From contig JAJXVP010000015.1 of NCBI GenBank assembly GCA_021782055.1, positions 1-31,701 on the forward strand: a stretch of DNA of 31,701 bases, read 5' to 3'. This stretch comes from a bacterium (GTDB taxonomy: Bacteria; Spirochaetota; Spirochaetia; JABEVK01). The notes beneath the pieces are model-generated. The model ran no database searches, had not been told where the DNA came from, and saw nothing but the letters and a program-made list of their open reading frames with translations. Positions 1 through 8,404 of the stretch are shown piece after piece (the first letter of the stretch is position 1; each line of letters starts with the position of its first letter). The position numbers and the translations under genes were made by a program.

Positions 1-461
1 ACAATACAGCGGACGGAAAGATTGGCATTGACTGGTCCGATGTGCTTTCGGTGGGGATCAATGAAATGGACGATGAGCACAAAGAGCTGTTCCGTCGCAT
101 CAATGCGCTTCTCGTTGCGCTTTTGCAAAACAGTCCGATGCCCGAAGTCCTTCGGCTGTTCGACTCTGTGGGGGACTACGCTCAGGAACATTTTAGAGAT
201 GAAGAAGCTTTGCAACAGAAGTATCAATACCCCCGTATGTCGGGGCACAAAGAACTCCATGCGCAGTTTCTGCAGGAGCTAGGAAAAATCCGTTCTCGTC
301 TTACCACCGAAGGGTTCCATACGGGGGTGTTGATTCATATCCAGGACAAAGTCGTCCAATGGCTGTTAGAGCACATTGGACGGGTGGATAAAGACTACGG
401 TTTGTTTATTCAGAACCTTTCTGACAGCAAGGCCTCAAAAGCTTCTGTCAGCTCGGTGTAA
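1..461 (+). CDS. Bacteriohemerythrin domain protein (5' end outside window)
   Basis: Oxygen-binding non-haem di-iron protein of the hemerythrin family, or the C-terminal hemerythrin domain of a larger protein. The reading frame is open from base 3 to a TAA at 459-461. The family's conserved start region (IDWSDVLSVGI) lies upstream of the first possible GTG at 42, so the true start is before the window and the gene is partial. All seven iron ligands can be seen: His in DDEHK, His and Glu in HFRDEE, two His in GHKELH, and His and Asp in HIGRVDKDYG. Such proteins store or sense O2, or deliver it to partners. The short C-terminal tail after the domain is Ser/Lys-rich. The last 52 bases overlap the convergent thrH gene. 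Whether more domains (for example a chemoreceptor or signalling module) precede it cannot be seen. Confidence 0.9.
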   Translation, partial: NTADGKIGIDWSDVLSVGINEMDDEHKELFRRINALLVALLQNSPMPEVLRLFDSVGDYAQEHFRDEEALQQKYQYPRMSGHKELHAQFLQELGKIRSRLTTEGFHTGVLIHIQDKVVQWLLEHIGRVDKDYGLFIQNLSDSKASKASVSSV

Positions 462-1024
462 TTCCGTTTTACAGGTATCTGGGGGAACTGAAGGGTAATG
501 CTTTCTGGGGGGCAAAAAAAGAACCCGGCATCTGCTTCGAGCAACATGCCGGTGTCATTATAACTGTCACCCGAGGCAAAAACCTTCAATCCCATGGAAT
601 GAAAGGCTTGAACTGCAAGTTTTTTGCCGTCTTTTTGGCGGAGGCGGTAGCCGGTGACTTGGCCTCCAGTACCGACTTCAAGGGTATTGCAGAAAATGGT
701 GGGTAAGCCAAGTTTTTCCATTAAGGGGCCGGCAAATTGGGTGAACGTATCGGACAGAATCACGACCTGGGTTTGGCGGCGTAGACGATCGAGAAAGTCT
801 TTAGCCCCGTCCATGGGCTCCATGCGGCGGATGACGTCCTGGATGTCACTGAGTTTAAGGCCATGCTGGGCCAAAAGCTCAATGCGTTTTTTCATCAAAA
901 CATCGTAATCGGGAACTTCGCGTGTTGTGAGGCGAAAGTCGGCAATCCCCGTGATTTTACTGAATTCTATCCAGATTTCGGGGACAAGTACCCCTTCTAA
1001 GTCGAGTGTAATAACGTTAAGCAT
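410..1024 (-). CDS. thrH: ThrH-type phosphoserine phosphatase / homoserine phosphotransferase (HAD superfamily)
   Basis: HAD-fold enzyme of 204 residues. It closely matches the ThrH family (about 205 residues), which dephosphorylates phosphoserine and can transfer the phosphate to homoserine, linking serine and threonine metabolism. The N-terminus (MLNVITLDLEGVLVPEIW) carries HAD motif I as DLEG, with Asp as nucleophile. Motif II is the Ser/Thr in VVILSDT, motif III the Lys in RLRQKDGKK, and motif IV the GDSYND acidic pair. I chose the ATG at 1022-1024 because the family begins exactly there; the open frame extends 54 codons further upstream but that part is not conserved. The SD is weak (GAGG just before the start). 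The gene is divergent from the histidine kinase gene, and its 3' end overlaps the hemerythrin gene by 52 bp. Confidence 0.9.
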   Translation of the reverse strand: MLNVITLDLEGVLVPEIWIEFSKITGIADFRLTTREVPDYDVLMKKRIELLAQHGLKLSDIQDVIRRMEPMDGAKDFLDRLRRQTQVVILSDTFTQFAGPLMEKLGLPTIFCNTLEVGTGGQVTGYRLRQKDGKKLAVQAFHSMGLKVFASGDSYNDTGMLLEADAGFFFCPPESITLQFPQIPVKRNYTELTEAFEALLSERF

Positions 1025-1052
1025 GGCCTCAGAGTACCGTCTCGCGCTGGTT

Positions 1053-1081
1053 TTGACAACGGGCTTATCACACACCATAAT
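1053..1081 (+). promoter_or_regulatory. Strong sigma-70-type promoter for the histidine kinase
   Basis: A perfect -35 box TTGACA (1053-1058), a 17-bp spacer and a -10 box CATAAT (1076-1081, 5 of 6 consensus bases) lie between the divergent thrH and histidine kinase genes. Transcription would begin near 1088-1089, at or beside the chosen ATG (1089), so the mRNA would have essentially no 5' leader. This is inferred from consensus only. Confidence 0.6.
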
Positions 1082-1088
1082 ACAGGGT

Positions 1089-3251
1089 ATGGCCCTAGAC
1101 CGCCACTTTTTTGTCATCAATGGATTGGCATTGCTCCTTGCTGTGGCAGGTATTGTTATCCCTTTATGGATTATCTCGGAAGGCAACGTGAGCCTTCTCG
1201 AAGCTCCGGCCCTCGTGACCTTGCTTTTATGTTGGTTAGCGGCAGGGGTATTTTGGTGGAGGGGACGTACCTGGCTTGTGGCTTGGGAAGACCATCAGCG
1301 CTCGCGTCGAGCTTTTTATACGATCGATCATGGTGGCGAAATGGTGTATTGGGTTGGTGCCGAAAACCGTATTCTTGACGTGAACGAAAGACTTTTGCGG
1401 ACCCTTGGGTACGAGCGCGAGGCCTTACTTAAAAAGTCCCCCGTCTTAATTGACCAAAATTGGTCAGATGAGAGGGTGGCCGAATGGCGCCAGGATTTAA
1501 CGGAAGGCTCCCTACTTGCGCAAAGTTCGACGTATGTTGCCTGGGATGGTCGATCTATCCCTGTCGATCAGCGCCTAACGGTTTTTACCGAAGCGGGAAG
1601 CAAAATTCTCTGCATCTTTGCTCTCGATGTAACGGGACCTAGACGTGTTGAACGAGAACTTGAACAGACCCGCAATTTGTTGAGTTTGTTTTTGGAAGGC
1701 CTAACCGCAGGAGCTTTTATCCGTGACAAAGAAGGAACCTTTCTGTACTGCAACCGTAAGTTTCAGGAATGGATTCCCCAAGTTAAGGTTGGTAAAACCC
1801 TCTGGGACCTTTTTGACCGCACCGAAGCTGATCTTTACCATGAGGAAGATTTATTGGTGCTCGAAACCGGCCCTCACACCTTTGACAACTCTCCGCCTCC
1901 GAGCCCAGAAGGCCCTTGGTTTGAATTTCTGAAATTTCCTATTCTTCTTCCTGATTCTCAGCCCCTCATAGCCGGGATTGTGATGGACATCACGTCCCGT
2001 CGAACCTCTGAAATTCAGATTGCCGAATCGAACGCCTTTCTCGAAGCTGTTCTCAAACAATCTCCCATTGGTATGATTGTCCTTACCCCTCAACGCACAG
2101 TTCGCACTATCAACGAAGGTGCCCGTGAAATTCTTGGGTTTGAAGAACCTAGCCGGGTTTGGACAACGATGACAAACCTGTGGCCAGAAGCAAAACTCTT
2201 TTCGGCCGAAGCCTGGAGCGAACGGCGCGACTGGCATCATCCAGACGGTTCGCTGCGGTCTATTTTGGCCAACATCGCCCCGGTTCTGGATGAAAAGGGG
2301 GATCAATTGGCCCTCTTAGTGATGCTTCAGGATATCTCAGAACTTCAAGAAGCCCAAAAAGCACTGCAGTTGATGAACCACCATTTGGAAGCCTTGGTGG
2401 AAAACCGTACCAAAGCCTTGTCAGAGTCCAATGAGGCGCTCAGGCACAGTCTGGTAGAGTTGCAACGAGCGCAGGATCACCTCATCCAACGCGAAAAGCT
2501 TGCCTCGCTTGGCTCGCTGGTGGCAGGCGTTGCCCATGAAATTAATACCCCAGTTGGGGTGGGGGTAACGGCGGCCAGTTACCTCCGGGAACGAACGCAA
2601 ACCCTGATGGCGGCCTTGGATTCCGGGCAAATTCGAAGGTCTGAACTTGACGCCTTTCTAGATGTGGCAAATCAGTCAACGGCCATTCTTCTGGCCAACT
2701 TGGAACGAGCCTCCAACCTGATCAAAAGTTTCAAAATGATTTCTGTGGATCAAAGCACTGACCCTTGTCGGGTATTTACCCTGAAAGCCTATCTCGAAGA
2801 GGTGTTAGTTACCCTGCGATCCCCCCAGGCGTCGTTGAAAGTTATCACCAAAGTCGAAGGTGATCCCACCTTGCAGATGACCAGCTACCCAGGCTCACTC
2901 GCTCAAATTGTGACCAACCTATTCATGAACTCGTGCGTTCATGGCTTCGAAGGGCGTCAAGAAGGGCACATCCTGGTGTCGTTTCATGCTGAACAAGATC
3001 GAGTATGCCTGATTTATGCCGATGACGGAAAAGGCATGACCGATGAAGTCCTGACGCAGATCTTTGAGCCCTTTTTTACCACGAGGCGTGACTTGGGCGG
3101 CTCTGGCTTGGGGATGAATATTGTTTTTAACCTCGTTCACCGTAAATTAGGGGGTACCATTGAGGTCTGGTCAAAACCTGATGAAGGGGTAAAGTTTACC
3201 CTCGACTTGCCTCGGGAGTCGCCGCTTGAGACCCCCGCCGATGTAGGCTAG
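1089..3251 (+). CDS. Membrane-bound PAS-domain sensor histidine kinase
   Basis: Predicted 720-residue hybrid-free sensor kinase. Two hydrophobic helices lie near the N-terminus (about residues 5-30 and 38-58). Three PAS-like domains follow (about 75-190, 195-320 and 325-430), then a coiled coil, then the HisKA/HATPase core. The phosphorylated His is in GVAHEINTP (about residue 483). The N box is NLFMNS, the G1 box DDGKGM, the F box FEPFFTT and the G2 box GGSGLGMN. The core resembles the NtrB-like (HPK4) class. I prefer the ATG at 1089 because it starts directly with the first membrane helix and lies just after a near-consensus promoter; an ATG at 1023 is in frame but would precede that promoter. 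No response regulator is in the window, so the partner is unknown. The next gene begins 7 bp after the stop. Confidence 0.85.
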   Translation: MALDRHFFVINGLALLLAVAGIVIPLWIISEGNVSLLEAPALVTLLLCWLAAGVFWWRGRTWLVAWEDHQRSRRAFYTIDHGGEMVYWVGAENRILDVNERLLRTLGYEREALLKKSPVLIDQNWSDERVAEWRQDLTEGSLLAQSSTYVAWDGRSIPVDQRLTVFTEAGSKILCIFALDVTGPRRVERELEQTRNLLSLFLEGLTAGAFIRDKEGTFLYCNRKFQEWIPQVKVGKTLWDLFDRTEADLYHEEDLLVLETGPHTFDNSPPPSPEGPWFEFLKFPILLPDSQPLIAGIVMDITSRRTSEIQIAESNAFLEAVLKQSPIGMIVLTPQRTVRTINEGAREILGFEEPSRVWTTMTNLWPEAKLFSAEAWSERRDWHHPDGSLRSILANIAPVLDEKGDQLALLVMLQDISELQEAQKALQLMNHHLEALVENRTKALSESNEALRHSLVELQRAQDHLIQREKLASLGSLVAGVAHEINTPVGVGVTAASYLRERTQTLMAALDSGQIRRSELDAFLDVANQSTAILLANLERASNLIKSFKMISVDQSTDPCRVFTLKAYLEEVLVTLRSPQASLKVITKVEGDPTLQMTSYPGSLAQIVTNLFMNSCVHGFEGRQEGHILVSFHAEQDRVCLIYADDGKGMTDEVLTQIFEPFFTTRRDLGGSGLGMNIVFNLVHRKLGGTIEVWSKPDEGVKFTLDLPRESPLETPADVG

Positions 3252-3258
3252 GTAACTT

Positions 3259-3717
3259 GTGGACCCTAGTGCCCCCTTCAACGCTAACCGTGTGAGCCTG
3301 ACCGTTCGCGGAAATCAAGCCTTTTTTGCTGTTCCCTGGACCTCTTTGAAGCTGGCCGACAGGCATTCGATTGCGTGGGAGGTTCCTTCTGTTGCCGGTT
3401 TGTACCAAGTCTATTGGGAGGATGAACGACGTAAACTTCAGATTTTTTCTTGGGGACAGGCCTGGTACGGGGGGCTTCGGGGAAAGCTTGCCGAAAGCAT
3501 TGATCAGGATCATGAGCCTTTACAAGTGCGAAAAGAGATTTTAGAAAACCGTCGCCTTTGGTATCGCTATGTGCTGTGCGAAGCTTGGGGTGATCTACAA
3601 GACTTATTTTGCCTTTACGGACAAATTCTTAACCCCAGCGAGCCACCGCCCCCTTCCAGCGGGCGCTTTAGGTTTCTTCATTTGCGCGAGACTCCCATGA
3701 CTCAAGCCAAAACGTGA
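3259..3717 (+). CDS. Hypothetical protein, possible degenerate GIY-YIG fold
   Basis: A 152-residue soluble protein that I do not recognise firmly. It starts with GTG only 7 bp after the histidine kinase stop codon and ends 30 bp before ftsK, so it is probably cotranscribed with both. Around residues 46-70 it reads AGLYQVYW followed by IFSWGQAWYGGLRGK. This resembles the GIY...YIG plus Arg core of GIY-YIG nucleases, and a later CLYGQILNP recalls the family's final helix. The usual catalytic Glu on that helix is not evident, so nuclease activity is doubtful. The C-terminus is Pro/Ser-rich. Coding is supported by tight packing and by protein-like composition compared with antisense frames. The fold suggestion is inference from a short pattern. 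Confidence 0.7.
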   Translation: MDPSAPFNANRVSLTVRGNQAFFAVPWTSLKLADRHSIAWEVPSVAGLYQVYWEDERRKLQIFSWGQAWYGGLRGKLAESIDQDHEPLQVRKEILENRRLWYRYVLCEAWGDLQDLFCLYGQILNPSEPPPPSSGRFRFLHLRETPMTQAKT

Positions 3718-3736
3718 ACAGCCGATAAGGTATTCA

Positions 3737-3744
3737 GGGGGGGG
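3737..3744 (+). repeat. G8 homopolymer in the ftsK ribosome-binding region
   Basis: Eight consecutive G bases follow CA directly upstream of GCGC and the ftsK ATG at 3748. They form the only purine-rich Shine-Dalgarno-like segment for that gene. Slippage in the run would change its length and the distance to the start codon. Confidence 0.8.
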
Positions 3745-3747
3745 CGC

Positions 3748-6297
3748 ATGCTGAACAACTTGAAAGAGAATCCCATCGGTTTAACGTTGGCGGGACTGTC
3801 AGCGTTTTTTTTATTGTCGCTGGGTTTATACGCTGTGGGGTTGGGTAACTGGGTTCTGACAGCGGTGTTAGCCTGGCCGGGGGCTTTCCTCTATCAAAGT
3901 TTCAACGTTTTGGCGGTGTATATCCCTGTCTTTTTGGGGGTGCTAGCGTTAGCTTCCGTTCTCCCTGAGTTAAAGTTAGTTCTGCTAACACCATTATTCG
4001 CTTCAATTTTGCCTTTTTTAACCTCCTCTCTTATGGTAAAAATCGCCACAGGAGCCCCAGACAGCGGGTTGACTGCCTGGTTTAAAGCTCAGCTAGGTCA
4101 GACCGGAAGTCTTTTGTTTTTGGGCTTGTTAACAGCCCTTGAAGTCGCGGCGGTCGCTGTCTCGGCGTTTTTGGTGTTTCGCCAACAAGAGTCGTTTACC
4201 GCCTTGGCACAAGACTACCGTGAAGAGCAAGACTTTCACGAAGAGTTTTCACAAGGAGTTAATAGCGCCCCAAGCGAGGCTAAGAATCCTGCGTCTTCCA
4301 TGCGCGAAGCTTCGGCTCAACTTGAAGAACAACCGTGGGAAGTTTTCTCGGTACGCTCTATGGGGTTCAGTGAACCAGACGTCGCTTTTGAACCGGCTGT
4401 TTTGCGTAATGACCCTTTCTTTGAAGTCCCTGAAACCGAATATCGTTCGCAGGCTCTTGATTCTTTAACAAAAGCCCTTAGAACGCTTTCGGAACAGCAA
4501 AAGGCCCCAGCGGTTTTACAAGAAGAGATCGAACCGGACGAGTTCATACCGGACGAGATCGAGCAAGAAGATGACCTTTTGGCCGAAGTTGAACCCAAGG
4601 GTGTTGAACCCGATGTCGTCGATTGGGATCTTTTACGGGGTAACCTTTCTTATGACGAAGAAATTGAGCAAGAAGAAGCCCTAGAAGCAGAGTTCATTCC
4701 TCAACCTAGTCAGGTGATTCGACCCTTAGAGGGTGGCAATGCCTCCCAACCGAGAACGATTTCTTGGCCACAGCCCGCCCCCGCAAAAATCTCAACGGAG
4801 CCTGTGGCCAACGATATTCCCCCCACGAATCCAGCCGAGAACACCCCTGCGGAACCTAGAACACCAAGTCGCCGCCTTCGCCCTGGTTATCATGTTCCTC
4901 TTCAAGGATTGTTAACCACTTACGAAGAGGGGAATTTTAGCCAAATCGACGAAGCAACCCAGCGATCCGCACTGATTTTGCAAAATACCCTAAAAGAATT
5001 CAGCATTGATGCACAGGTTACGGGAATTCGCAAAGGCCCGGTGGTGACCATGTTTGAGATTCTACCGGCGGCAGGGGTGAAGTTATCCAAGATCGTGGCA
5101 CTTGCCGATAACATCGCCTTGGGTTTGGCGGCGATCAGTGTGCGAATTGTTGCCCCTATACCGGGCAAACATGCTGTTGGAATAGAGGTTCCAAACCGGG
5201 AGCGCACTATTGTAGGGTTCGCCGAAATGATCGCTAGTCCTGAATTTCAAGAAAGCAAGGCCGAGATTCCCATTGTTTTGGGTAAGGATATTTCGGGTGA
5301 AACACAAATTATTGACCTGGCAAGAACACCGCACCTGCTTATTGCCGGAGCAACGGGTGCGGGCAAGTCGGTCTGTGTGAATGCTCTTGTTTGCTCAATC
5401 TTGTTCCGCCGGTCCCCTGAAGATGTTCGTCTGTTGATGGTTGACCCCAAAATTGTAGAACTGAAATTCTTTAACGATATTCCTCACCTGCTGGCACCGG
5501 TGATCACCGAGCCCAAGAAAGCCTTGCAAGCCATCCAATGGTGTTTGTACGAAATGGAACGACGTTACGCTCTTCTCGATGCAATGGGGGCCAAAGACAT
5601 TCGTAGTTACAACAGCAAAATTGATAAGCGCCATATGGCGGCAGTCAAACTCCCCTACATTGTTGTTGTCATCGATGAATTCGCTGACTTGATGGCCACG
5701 AGTGGCAAGGATATGGAAGGTATCATTGCCCGCTTAGCCGCCATGAGTCGCGCGGTGGGGATTCATCTGGTCTTAGCTACTCAGCGGCCTTCCGTGGACG
5801 TGATCACAGGTTTGATTAAAGCCAATTTTCCCAGCCGAGTCGCCTTTATGGTTGCTTCTAAAACCGACAGCCGGATTATCATTGACCAAATGGGGGCCGA
5901 AAAGCTTCTGGGCCGGGGTGATATGTTGTTTACCTCGAGCTGGAACCCTTTCCCCAGCCGACTTCAAGGCGCCTTTTTGTCCGAAGAAGATGTGGAACGG
6001 GTGGTCGCGCACGTCAAAACTTTAGGTGAGCCCGAATATATTAGCGATGAAATCTTCTATGACGAAGAAGAAGAGGAAGCCGCCGCCGAGGAAATTTCGG
6101 CAGGAGAAATGGATCCTTTGTTTGAAAAGGCGGTTGAAGTAGTCCGAACGTTCAAAAAGGCCTCGGCAAGCTTTCTTCAGCGTCGGCTTGGGGTTGGCTA
6201 TAATCGAGCGGCTCGCATGATAGAGCAGATGGAAGAAATGGGCATTGTCGGCCCACAAAATGGGTCAAAGCCCCGTGAGATTGTGCACGCAGGCTGA
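3748..6297 (+). CDS. ftsK: DNA translocase FtsK
   Basis: Septum-anchored ATP-driven DNA pump of 849 residues that clears and aligns chromosome dimers at division. The first 150 or so residues carry about four membrane helices. A long acidic, Pro-containing linker (about 155-375) follows, with repeated DEF/DEI acidic clusters. The alpha/beta motor spans about 385-780, with Walker A GATGAGKS (534-541, Lys540) and Walker B ending in Asp643-Glu644. The last 60 residues form the winged-helix gamma domain (FLQRRLGVGYNRAARMIEQM) that reads KOPS-type polar sequences and contacts XerD. All parts of a full FtsK are present. The start is supported by a G-rich SD immediately upstream. The gene follows a histidine kinase and a small unknown protein on the same strand, and converges with the cyclase gene 5 bp downstream. 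Confidence 0.95.
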   Translation: MLNNLKENPIGLTLAGLSAFFLLSLGLYAVGLGNWVLTAVLAWPGAFLYQSFNVLAVYIPVFLGVLALASVLPELKLVLLTPLFASILPFLTSSLMVKIATGAPDSGLTAWFKAQLGQTGSLLFLGLLTALEVAAVAVSAFLVFRQQESFTALAQDYREEQDFHEEFSQGVNSAPSEAKNPASSMREASAQLEEQPWEVFSVRSMGFSEPDVAFEPAVLRNDPFFEVPETEYRSQALDSLTKALRTLSEQQKAPAVLQEEIEPDEFIPDEIEQEDDLLAEVEPKGVEPDVVDWDLLRGNLSYDEEIEQEEALEAEFIPQPSQVIRPLEGGNASQPRTISWPQPAPAKISTEPVANDIPPTNPAENTPAEPRTPSRRLRPGYHVPLQGLLTTYEEGNFSQIDEATQRSALILQNTLKEFSIDAQVTGIRKGPVVTMFEILPAAGVKLSKIVALADNIALGLAAISVRIVAPIPGKHAVGIEVPNRERTIVGFAEMIASPEFQESKAEIPIVLGKDISGETQIIDLARTPHLLIAGATGAGKSVCVNALVCSILFRRSPEDVRLLMVDPKIVELKFFNDIPHLLAPVITEPKKALQAIQWCLYEMERRYALLDAMGAKDIRSYNSKIDKRHMAAVKLPYIVVVIDEFADLMATSGKDMEGIIARLAAMSRAVGIHLVLATQRPSVDVITGLIKANFPSRVAFMVASKTDSRIIIDQMGAEKLLGRGDMLFTSSWNPFPSRLQGAFLSEEDVERVVAHVKTLGEPEYISDEIFYDEEEEEAAAEEISAGEMDPLFEKAVEVVRTFKKASASFLQRRLGVGYNRAARMIEQMEEMGIVGPQNGSKPREIVHAG

Positions 6298-6302
6298 GTC
6301 TT

Positions 6303-8387
6303 CTACTTTAGTTGGTCTTCGACTGCGTCCCAATTTTCGGGCAACCCGAAGGTTAAAAGTGTTTTTATTCGTTGGGAGTAATATCGGGCGCCGGCGTCCT
6401 CGGGGTGTTGCTTTAGCACGGATAAAAAGTTTTCCTGGGCCTGTTCCAATTGTCCAGTCCTGTAGTAGGCCAACCCTTCTTCAAAGATTGTTTTTGTGTT
6501 AGAAAACAATTCACAAGTTCGCTCATCTAGACCTGTCCACACATGAGCAACTTCCAGAGGTTGCTTTTTTCCATAGACTCTGACAACGCCGGCATACCTC
6601 CAAGAGAGGTGGCTAGTGTCAACTTCATCAAGAATTGACAGGGTGGTTAGGGTCCCCTGACCAAAGAGTTTAGTTAAGCTTTCTAAACGACTGGCCAAAT
6701 TGACCACATCTGAAATTACAGTGGTTTCCAAACGTTGAGTTTCACCAATGGTTCCAATAGTTACTGTTCCAGAAAAAATGCCGCAGCCCACCGAAAGGGG
6801 AGCATACCCCGAGTTTGCGCGGTGACTGTTATACACCTGCAATGATGCTTGGATGGCAGTCGCCGCTACGATGCCAGCCTGGGCCCCATTGGGGAAAAGA
6901 GCCATTATGCCGTCTCCAATGTATTTATCGATAAAACCGCCGTGATGACGAATGACGGGACCAATATTGCTAAAGTAGGCATTGAGAAGACGAAAGGTTT
7001 TTTCTGGGGGCAGAGTCTCTGCGAGGGTCGTAAAGTTGCGGATATCACAAAACAAAATACACAAATCTTTGGTCTGGTATTCACCTAATTGAACGTCCTG
7101 AAGTCTTCGTTTTTCAAGTAGTTTAAGAAAATCATCGGGAAAAAACCTGGCAATATTCGTGTTAATCCGCTCCAAATCACGACCTCGCTGTTCAGACAGG
7201 CGAAAGGTAAAGCGAATCGCCTGAGCTTGAACCCAGCCTTGAACAAGAAGAAAGGCAAGAAAAGCTTCACGGAGAACATAGGGGAACGGGCTTATTTGGA
7301 ACGACCTTAACGTATCGTTAACCGCAGCGAGTCCCACTAAAAGCATTGAGAGCAAAAATATAAAAGCGTTGGGACGATGACGAAAAGCGGCCATAACAAG
7401 TCGTGCTAGAACAATAAGGATGCTCAAAATACTAAGAATTTCGCTAGGGAGAAGTAGTGGCCCTGTCCATTTAACGGGAAGCAAAAAGAAACAAAAGCCC
7501 AAGAGAGAGAGAGGAACGCTCAAAAAAATAAGGAGCTTTGAAGAAATTTCGCGAGGAAAATTCAATTTCAAATAAATGAGCAGAGGAATTGAGCCTGCAT
7601 TTAAGATAAGAAATTCAAATTTCTTTTGAATTTCCCACGGAATAAAGGAAAATTGTGACCAAAGGGGAGATGAGGTTGTGATAATCCGTGCCACGGCTAC
7701 CAAACCAAATAAGCCTAGCCATAAAATATTTCTGCTAGAAGAATTGGCTAAACCCATCCCTAAGTACCAAACCAGAATTAACAACAGAGCCCCGGCGAGA
7801 AAATAGTCTAAGCCGGTTTCTTGCAATTGTTGGGTTCTCATGAGGGACTCTGGCCCTAGGGTAAGGCTGTACAAGACCCCGCCTATGTAAAAGTTATGAT
7901 TTGCCACTTGCAAAGTTAGGCTAAGAGGTCTTGTACTGTTAGTAGCCGTGGTAAAGGTCACCCATCGTACCTCGTCTGCGGGGATTTCTGGCGGTCCAAA
8001 CGTTCCGGCTTGGGCGGCCAAGGTGTTATTGATCCACAGTCGATAGGTTGTCAAAATTGAAGGGACGCGAATCGTCCACAGTAGCGTCTTCGGCGGCAGA
8101 AGTAGGTCTAAATGGTAGGTTACCTTACCGTAAGGAGAAAAGCCTTGGGCCTGAAAAGAGGCAGGAAGTGGGACGGTCTTTCCTGGATACGAGCCGCCGG
8201 GAGGAACGATTTGCCCCCAAGAGGCGAGCCACTGGCCGTTCAACCGTTCTGGTTGTTGAAACGAGCAATGGGATAGATCTAAAAGACCATTTTTAGCCCC
8301 TGCATTTTGTTGATCTGCCGAGCATGAGGTTAGGGTGGCTAGAAGTCCTGATAAAGTTAGCGCAAAGAGAAAATTTAAGGATTTCAT
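6303..8387 (-). CDS. Lipoprotein 7TM-DISM-like receptor with class III adenylyl cyclase domain
   Basis: A 694-residue membrane receptor cyclase that should make cAMP in response to an extracytoplasmic signal. It has a lipoprotein signal with lipobox LTSC (Cys22). Next comes a beta-rich periplasmic domain (about 35-185) like the ligand-binding jelly roll of 7TM-DISM receptors, and then about seven membrane helices (about 193-395). A class III cyclase domain (about 435-620) and a TPR-like tail complete it. Metal ligands are Asp448 (FCDIRNFT) and Asp492 (KYIGDG). Lys488 and Asp560 fit adenine recognition, and Asn563 and Arg567 fit the transition-state pair, so ATP is the likely substrate. The SD is GAGG before the ATG at 8385-8387. 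It lies 17 bp downstream of an interrupted paralogue on the same strand. By eye the N-terminal and membrane half is richer in A/T than its paralogue. Confidence 0.9.
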   Translation of the reverse strand: MKSLNFLFALTLSGLLATLTSCSADQQNAGAKNGLLDLSHCSFQQPERLNGQWLASWGQIVPPGGSYPGKTVPLPASFQAQGFSPYGKVTYHLDLLLPPKTLLWTIRVPSILTTYRLWINNTLAAQAGTFGPPEIPADEVRWVTFTTATNSTRPLSLTLQVANHNFYIGGVLYSLTLGPESLMRTQQLQETGLDYFLAGALLLILVWYLGMGLANSSSRNILWLGLFGLVAVARIITTSSPLWSQFSFIPWEIQKKFEFLILNAGSIPLLIYLKLNFPREISSKLLIFLSVPLSLLGFCFFLLPVKWTGPLLLPSEILSILSILIVLARLVMAAFRHRPNAFIFLLSMLLVGLAAVNDTLRSFQISPFPYVLREAFLAFLLVQGWVQAQAIRFTFRLSEQRGRDLERINTNIARFFPDDFLKLLEKRRLQDVQLGEYQTKDLCILFCDIRNFTTLAETLPPEKTFRLLNAYFSNIGPVIRHHGGFIDKYIGDGIMALFPNGAQAGIVAATAIQASLQVYNSHRANSGYAPLSVGCGIFSGTVTIGTIGETQRLETTVISDVVNLASRLESLTKLFGQGTLTTLSILDEVDTSHLSWRYAGVVRVYGKKQPLEVAHVWTGLDERTCELFSNTKTIFEEGLAYYRTGQLEQAQENFLSVLKQHPEDAGARYYSQRIKTLLTFGLPENWDAVEDQLK

Positions 8388-8404
8388 CCAAACCTCTTAA
8401 GCCT

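Noticed and set aside
927..1088. Upstream start of the histidine kinase at 927 or 1023
   Set aside because: The added residues are antisense to thrH or precede the promoter boxes and look unlike a signal or membrane segment. The ATG at 1089 fits better.
1851..2306. A 151-residue minus-strand frame inside the histidine kinase gene
   Set aside because: It lies antisense to conserved PAS-domain sequence and has no recognisable protein features.
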